Shown here: positions 60,354 through 64,000 of the stretch, one piece after another
Position numbering within the stretch: position 1 is the stretch's first letter
Layout: each line of letters begins with the position of its first letter
Assembly: GCF_014648255.1 (NCBI RefSeq)
Contig: NZ_BMQT01000004.1
Location: 310,001-374,000, forward strand
DNA: 64,000 nt
Direction: 5' to 3'
Source: Nocardioides albus
GTDB lineage: Bacteria; Actinomycetota; Actinomycetes; Propionibacteriales; Nocardioidaceae
Made by a program: the position numbers and the translations under genes
Notes under the pieces: generated by a model
What the model was told of the DNA's origin: nothing
Database searches by the model: none
What the model saw: only the letters and a program-made list of their open reading frames with translations

Positions 60354-61160
60354 ATGCGTCTGCGTGCCATCAACATCCACCCGGTGAAGTCGACAGCGAT
60401 CCGGCCGGTCAGGGAGGCGTACGTCGGGAGGGCCGGGCTGGTCGGTGACCGCGAGTGGATGATCGTCGACGGTCACGGGGAGCTGGTCTCGGCGCGGGAG
60501 ATCCGCGAGCTCTTCAGCATCGTCGCCGACACCCCGGCGACGGGCGGCAGCGCCGACCTGCGGCTGAGCGCGCCCGGGCACCCGGCGATCGAGGTGGCGC
60601 TCCCGACCGAGGGCGTACGCGACATCACGATGTTCAAGCAGGTGAAGATGCGCGCCCGCCCGGCCGGGCGCGAGGCCGACGCGTGGTTGCGTCGCGTGCT
60701 CGACCGCGAGGACGTGTCGCTGGTGTGGTGCCACGACCCGTTCCAGCGGGTGCTCAAGGCCAAGGACGGTTTCAGCGTCACGGATCACGCGACCTTCCAG
60801 GACGATTCGCCGGTCTCGCTGATCACCGATGCCTCGGTCGCCGCGATCCACGGTTGGAGCCCGGAGAGGATCACCGTCGAACGGTTCCGGCCGAGCCTGG
60901 TCGTCGAGGGAGCGGAGAAGGCCTTCGCGGAGGATGGTTGGAGCGAGGTCGCCATCGGGCCGGTCCGCCTCCGGATGATCACGCCGGTGTCCCGCTGTGT
61001 CATGACCACGATCGATCCGGAGACCCTGGAGAAGGGGAAGGACCCGCTGCGTACGCTCGCAGCCCACCGCAAGTGGGACGGCAAGGTCTGGGCGGCGGTG
61101 CATCTCGTCGTCGCTCATCCCGGCGAGATCGCGGTCGGTGACGAGGTCATCGTCTCCTGA
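60354..61160 (+). CDS. MOSC-domain protein
   Basis: A 268-residue protein with an N-terminal MOSC beta-barrel (about 1-110, INIHPVKSTAIRPV) and a C-terminal MOSC domain (about 125-265), related to the sulfur-carrier end of molybdenum cofactor sulfurases and to YcbX/mARC. Catalytic Cys is expected in RMITPVSRCVMTTID (Cys in SRCVMTT, about 219). It may act on N-hydroxylated substrates with a molybdenum cofactor, as YcbX does, if a reductase partner exists. The last codons (61131-61160) are duplicated further downstream as a remnant. Confidence 0.9.
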   Translation: MRLRAINIHPVKSTAIRPVREAYVGRAGLVGDREWMIVDGHGELVSAREIRELFSIVADTPATGGSADLRLSAPGHPAIEVALPTEGVRDITMFKQVKMRARPAGREADAWLRRVLDREDVSLVWCHDPFQRVLKAKDGFSVTDHATFQDDSPVSLITDASVAAIHGWSPERITVERFRPSLVVEGAEKAFAEDGWSEVAIGPVRLRMITPVSRCVMTTIDPETLEKGKDPLRTLAAHRKWDGKVWAAVHLVVAHPGEIAVGDEVIVS

Positions 61161-61166
61161 GTCCAC
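61131..61166 (+). repeat. Direct repeat unit 1 (end of the MOSC gene)
   Basis: The 36 bp covering the last codons and stop of the MOSC gene (reading frame ...VGDEVIVS stop) reappear at 61913-61948 with 32 of 36 positions identical. The decayed stretch lies between the two copies. Confidence 0.8.
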
Positions 61167-61390
61167 CACCCCGAGTAGTCAGTTCCTGACGCCGAGAGGT
61201 CGACTCTCCCGTGAGATGACCGTGATGCGACGACGTGCGAATCAGAACTGGGTCAGCGTGCATTGGTGCTGGCCAGGGCGGCATTTGCCCCGCCTGTTGA
61301 TGGATTTGCGGACCAGTTACTGATCGCTCTGCCGACTCGTTTCGGCGTGCGACGGTCGATGCTCTTCGCCGGCCCGCGACAATCGGCACC

Positions 61391-61819
61391 GTGACATCAA
61401 GGTGAGTTCTTGTAACCGGAGCGAATCGTGGGTTCGGCGCTGCCGTTGTGGAGGTCTTTGCCGCGGCCGATTGGGATGTTATCGGTGTCTCACGTGCAGG
61501 TGGGGTCGTTGGCTCTCGCGGACGGCAGGCAGTCTGGGATGTGACTGACGATGACGTTGTTGCACTGACCGAGGTGCTTCGGGATGATCCGCTGGACCTG
61601 TTGATCAACAACGCTGGAACAGGGACGCCAGGTACGCCGCTCGACGACGTGGACATCCAGGCGTTGTTGGAGGTCTGCGACGTCAACGTCGGTGGAGTCA
61701 TCCGTGCGACGCGAGCGGTCCTGCCCAACCTGCGTGCCGCGACAGATCCGCTCGTCATCAACGTGAGCTCGCGTCTGGGCTCGGTTCACGACCAGCGCGC
61801 GGGCGGTGGCGTTCTATGA
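61391..61819 (+). pseudogene. Short-chain dehydrogenase remnant with stop codon and lost C-terminus
   Basis: In frame from GTG 61391 the codons give M-T-S-R, then a TGA at 61403-61405, then VLVTGANRGFGAAVVEVFAA, an SDR Rossmann loop, and later LLINNAGTGTPG and VINVSSRLGSVHD. A CGA to TGA change (Arg in relatives) would explain the early stop. The gene ends at 61817-61819 before the YxxxK active site, so the back half is missing. A -10-like GACAAT lies 7 nt before the GTG. A shorter frame starting at GTG 61448 would lack the cofactor loop and is not believed functional. Confidence 0.75.
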
Positions 61820-61904
61820 GCGGTCGGGGTGGCGTACGACTGCTGATCTGAAGTCGCAGATCGACTCTCGGCGGGTTGAGCGGCGGCTCGAGATGGTGGT
61901 CTGA
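61797..61904 (+). pseudogene. C-terminal remnant of a GNAT acetyltransferase
   Basis: In another frame, overlapping the end of the SDR remnant, the sequence reads ARAVAFYERSGWRTTADLKS and ends RRLEMVV stop. A-x-x-F-Y-E-R-x-G-W is the standard closing motif of GNAT acetyltransferases. Nothing of the N-terminal and acetyl-CoA-binding part precedes it, so it is a fragment fused to the SDR remnant by deletion. Confidence 0.6.
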
Positions 61905-61912
61905 GTCGACTC

Positions 61913-61948
61913 GCCGTCGGCGACGAGGTCGTCGTCTCCTGAGTCCGC
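61913..61948 (+). repeat. Direct repeat unit 2 (duplicated MOSC tail)
   Basis: Thirty-six bases almost identical to 61131-61166, encoding the same VGDEV-V-VS stop ending. It lies 45 bp before the stop of the convergent ATPase gene. The matching ends bound about 750 bp of decayed DNA. Confidence 0.8.
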
Positions 61949-61958
61949 AGGGGCCGGA

Positions 61959-63218
61959 TCAGGGCAGCGGTCGGCCTTCCCAGAGGGCTGACACCGGGAC
62001 CGCCGCGAGGCGGTCGCCGAATGGGCGGACCTCCGACCCCAGGTAGAGCACGTAGCCGGCGCGGAACTTCTCGCCGTACTTGTCACGCATCCAGGCCAGA
62101 TGCTTGAACGAGTCGGTTTTGGCGGTCGCGCTGGCCTTGACCTCGATGGCGACGATGCTGCCGTCACGCTTGGTGAGGACGAAGTCGACCTCGCGGCCCT
62201 CCCGATCTCGAAAGTAGTTGAGGTTCGCTCGCGCGGTGCTGGTGGTGAGCTGGCGGGTGAGCTCGGTGAAGACGAGGGTCTCGACGAGCTGGCCGGCCTG
62301 CGGGTGTCCGGGCTCGGCGACGCTCTCGTCGACCCCCAGCAGGGACGCGGCCAACCCCGAGTCGGTCACGTAAGCCTTGGGGGTCTTGATCAGCCTAGAG
62401 CTGAGATTGGTAGACCATGCTGGAAGCCGGGCCGCGAGGAACACGATCTCGAGGTAGTTGAGGTAGTCGCGCACGGTGTTCTGTGCGAGATTCAGGCTCT
62501 TCGCCAGGTCGCCCTGAACCAGTTGGCCACCGGAGCGTGCTGCGACCAGGCCCAGCAACTGTGGCACGGCGCTCGCGTTGCGGATGTCGGCGAAGCTCGC
62601 CACGTCGCGCAGCGTCACCGTCGAGACGTAGGAGTCGAACCAGGCATCGCGGACGGACTCGGGGACACGGATCGCCTCGGGGTAGCCACCTGATCGGATC
62701 AGTTCGAAGTAGTCGTCCCGGCCCCAGGTCGAGACCAGGTCGCGAGACGCGAACGTCGCGGGGTCGAAGAGGGCCGCGGGCGTGTCGGCGACTGAGCCGG
62801 TGCGTTCGGCGGCACTCAACGGCCACAGGTCGAGGAAGACAGCACGGCCTGCCAATGACTCCGAAAGAGTCGGGACGGTCAGGAACCTGGACGACCCGGA
62901 CAGGATGAACTGGCCCGGTGAGTTGTCATTGTCGGCGCACTCCTTGATGGCCAGAAGGAGATCATTTCCGCCTCGTTGGACCTCGTCGATGACCCGAGGT
63001 CGAGCGCCGAACGAGGCATAGCCGGCAGGATCCTGGCGGGCGGTGTTCAATGTTGTCGGGTCGTCCAGGGTGGCGTAGGACCCGGATCCTTCGGCGTGCA
63101 GAGTGCGGAGCAACGTCGTCTTGCCTGCTTGCCGCGGTCCGCCGACGACAACGATCCGAAACGTCCCGGTCAGCTCTCGGAGCCGGTCGAGTGCGGGACG
63201 CGGGAGGATGGCATTCAC
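61959..63218 (-). CDS. AAA ATPase with DUF4143 domain
   Basis: A 419-residue ATPase of the AAA_14/DUF4143 group. The P-loop [10 protein letters not shown] is at 26-35, with Walker B-like [10 protein letters not shown] (about 75-84) and sensor-like [10 protein letters not shown] (about 103-112). DUF4143 spans about 200-360 ([20 protein letters not shown] and [29 protein letters not shown], the latter a PD-(D/E)XK nuclease-like strand with the D-x-n-E-x-K pattern). Such proteins are mobile, present erratically between strains, and of unproven function. It sits behind an unusual triple operator. Confidence 0.85.
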   Translation of the reverse strand: MNAILPRPALDRLRELTGTFRIVVVGGPRQAGKTTLLRTLHAEGSGSYATLDDPTTLNTARQDPAGYASFGARPRVIDEVQRGGNDLLLAIKECADNDNSPGQFILSGSSRFLTVPTLSESLAGRAVFLDLWPLSAAERTGSVADTPAALFDPATFASRDLVSTWGRDDYFELIRSGGYPEAIRVPESVRDAWFDSYVSTVTLRDVASFADIRNASAVPQLLGLVAARSGGQLVQGDLAKSLNLAQNTVRDYLNYLEIVFLAARLPAWSTNLSSRLIKTPKAYVTDSGLAASLLGVDESVAEPGHPQAGQLVETLVFTELTRQLTTSTARANLNYFRDREGREVDFVLTKRDGSIVAIEVKASATAKTDSFKHLAWMRDKYGEKFRAGYVLYLGSEVRPFGDRLAAVPVSALWEGRPLP

Positions 63219-63227
63219 AAACCCAGC

Positions 63228-63291
63228 ATATCCGCAGATCTGAATGCTATTGATAGATCTGCGGAGTTCTTAGGTTCAGATCTGCGGATAT
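63228..63291. promoter_or_regulatory. Triple CCGCAGATCT operator before the ATPase gene
   Basis: CCGCAGATCT at 63232-63241 and its complement AGATCTGCGG at 63255-63264 and 63278-63287. The outer sites extend to a perfect 17-bp inverted repeat, ATATCCGCAGATCTGAA (63228-63244) with TTCAGATCTGCGGATAT (63275-63291). The first site begins 10 bp upstream of the ATPase start codon, so the array probably controls that gene. Confidence 0.75.
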
Positions 63292-63428
63292 TTGACGTCC
63301 GCGCGGATGGTCGACGACTTGGAGCAGTGAAGCGCCGCGTACGGATCGCTTTCTTGTCGAGCGTAAGTGACGGGGCCCACCGCGCCGAGAAATGCATAGA
63401 ACGTGCTATATGGGCCTACCGTTGGAGG

Positions 63429-64000
63429 GTGAGCACCGACCCTGAATCTGCCGTATCCACTACTCCCGCGCCCGAAGAGGCGAGCGCGCCGAGCGCGGAG
63501 GCTGAGCAGGGTCCGACGTTCGACTCACTCGGTCTCTCCGACAGCGTCCTCGGCGCGGTGAAGGCTCTCGGCTACGAGACGCCGAGCGCCATCCAGGCCG
63601 CGACGATCCCCTCGCTGCTCGAGGGGCGTGACGTCGTCGGTCTCGCGCAGACCGGCACCGGGAAGACCGCCGCGTTCGCGCTGCCGGTGCTCTCCAATCT
63701 CGACATCCATCAGAACGCGCCCCAGGCGCTGGTGCTCGCGCCGACGCGTGAGCTGGCCCTGCAGGTGTGCGAAGCGTTCGAGCGCTACGCGGCCAACCTC
63801 GACGGCGTACGCATCCTGCCGGTCTACGGCGGCCAGGGTTACGGCCCGCAGCTGACCGCGCTCCGCCGCGGCGTCCATGTCGTCGTCGGCACCCCCGGCC
63901 GGATCATGGACCACCTCGAGAAGGGCACGCTGGACCTGTCCCAGCTGCGCTTCCTGGTGCTCGACGAGGCCGACGAGATGCTCAACATGGGCTTCGCCGA
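63429..64000 (+). CDS. DEAD-box RNA helicase (N-terminal part, cut by the window end)
   Basis: The first 190 residues of an ATP-dependent RNA helicase; the rest lies beyond the window. The Q motif (F31 and GYETPSAIQ), motif I AQTGTGKT (73-80), Ia PTRELA (105-110), Ib TPGR (155-158) and motif II DEAD (179-182) are all intact. It has an acidic N-terminal leader (1-28). Such helicases unwind structured RNA in ribosome assembly or mRNA decay, often under cold stress. GTG 63429 is preceded by GGAGG and by TACCGT. Confidence 0.95.
   Translation, partial: MSTDPESAVSTTPAPEEASAPSAEAEQGPTFDSLGLSDSVLGAVKALGYETPSAIQAATIPSLLEGRDVVGLAQTGTGKTAAFALPVLSNLDIHQNAPQALVLAPTRELALQVCEAFERYAANLDGVRILPVYGGQGYGPQLTALRRGVHVVVGTPGRIMDHLEKGTLDLSQLRFLVLDEADEMLNMGFA

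Noticed and set aside
61448..61819. A short functional SDR protein of 123 residues
   Set aside because: It would lack both the cofactor loop and the catalytic Tyr-Lys half; the upstream loop is present in frame but cut off by a TGA, so decay is the better reading.

Overview
The window is high-GC DNA with frequent GTG and some TTG starts, many 4-bp GTGA/ATGA gene overlaps and several apparently leaderless starts (a TANNNT box 6-9 nt before the start codon). Gene content is that of a soil actinobacterium, most like Nocardioidaceae (Nocardioides or a close relative): a DUF222/13E12 HNH nuclease, an Rv1264-like class III cyclase, lactate 2-monooxygenase, LtrA, an ROK regulator and an AbiEi-like/DUF559 protein. 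This placement is inferred from gene families, not from a marker gene. It reads as an ordinary chromosomal segment: no rRNA, tRNA, CRISPR array, intact transposon or prophage was found. About 54 genes are called, plus two gene remnants.

Layout. 0-9 kb: HNH nuclease, a four-gene osmoprotectant (glycine betaine/choline type) ABC importer, cysteine dioxygenase with an amidohydrolase, an MDR oxidoreductase and a secreted lytic transglycosylase. 9-20 kb: membrane protein and SDR pair, DoxX, GDPD phosphodiesterase, SEC-C protein, AraC/GyrI regulator, a cyclic-nucleotide pair (cyclase plus a small cNMP-binding protein), arginine deiminase, a GDT1-type cation transporter, and pheA-larB-larC, which links prephenate dehydratase to nickel-pincer cofactor synthesis. 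20-31 kb: DUF4446 protein, PAP2-lipid kinase fusion, large RTX-like secreted protein, serS with two HAD phosphatases and a GNAT protein in one overlapping cluster, and a fatty acid hydroxylase divergent from a TetR gene. 31-41 kb: lactate 2-monooxygenase (overlapping the TetR gene), a pseudouridine-catabolism pair (kinase plus PsuG), a GT2 glycosyltransferase, a secreted Ig-like repeat protein, an alpha/beta hydrolase and an MFS exporter. 41-49 kb: an ECF42-type sigma factor between two DGPF/YciI proteins, an M3 peptidase, a membrane channel-like protein, a PadR regulator, and an AbiEi-like protein bracketed by two related nested palindromes. 49-64 kb: LtrA, an ROK regulator divergent from Entner-Doudoroff edd-eda, a NamZ-type muramidase, small secreted and cytosolic proteins, glmS, a MOSC protein, a decayed stretch (SDR pseudogene, GNAT tail, duplicated MOSC tail), an AAA/DUF4143 ATPase behind a triple palindromic operator, and the start of a DEAD-box helicase.

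How the genes work together. Three groups are convincing modules: edd-eda under a probable ROK repressor; the ECF42 sigma factor with its DGPF partners; and the pseudouridine kinase with PsuG, which together recycle pseudouridine to uracil and ribose 5-phosphate. The TetR-lactate monooxygenase pair with larBC hints at lactate-enantiomer metabolism, but no larA or larE is present here. Noncoding DNA is unusually rich in long near-perfect palindromes at gene ends and in short tandem repeats. I see no clearly new multi-gene system. The best candidates for something undescribed are the paired palindromes around the AbiEi-like gene, the cyclase/cNMP pair, the structured leader before the small secreted protein at 56.5 kb, and the 43-codon gene at 57.9-58.0 kb.
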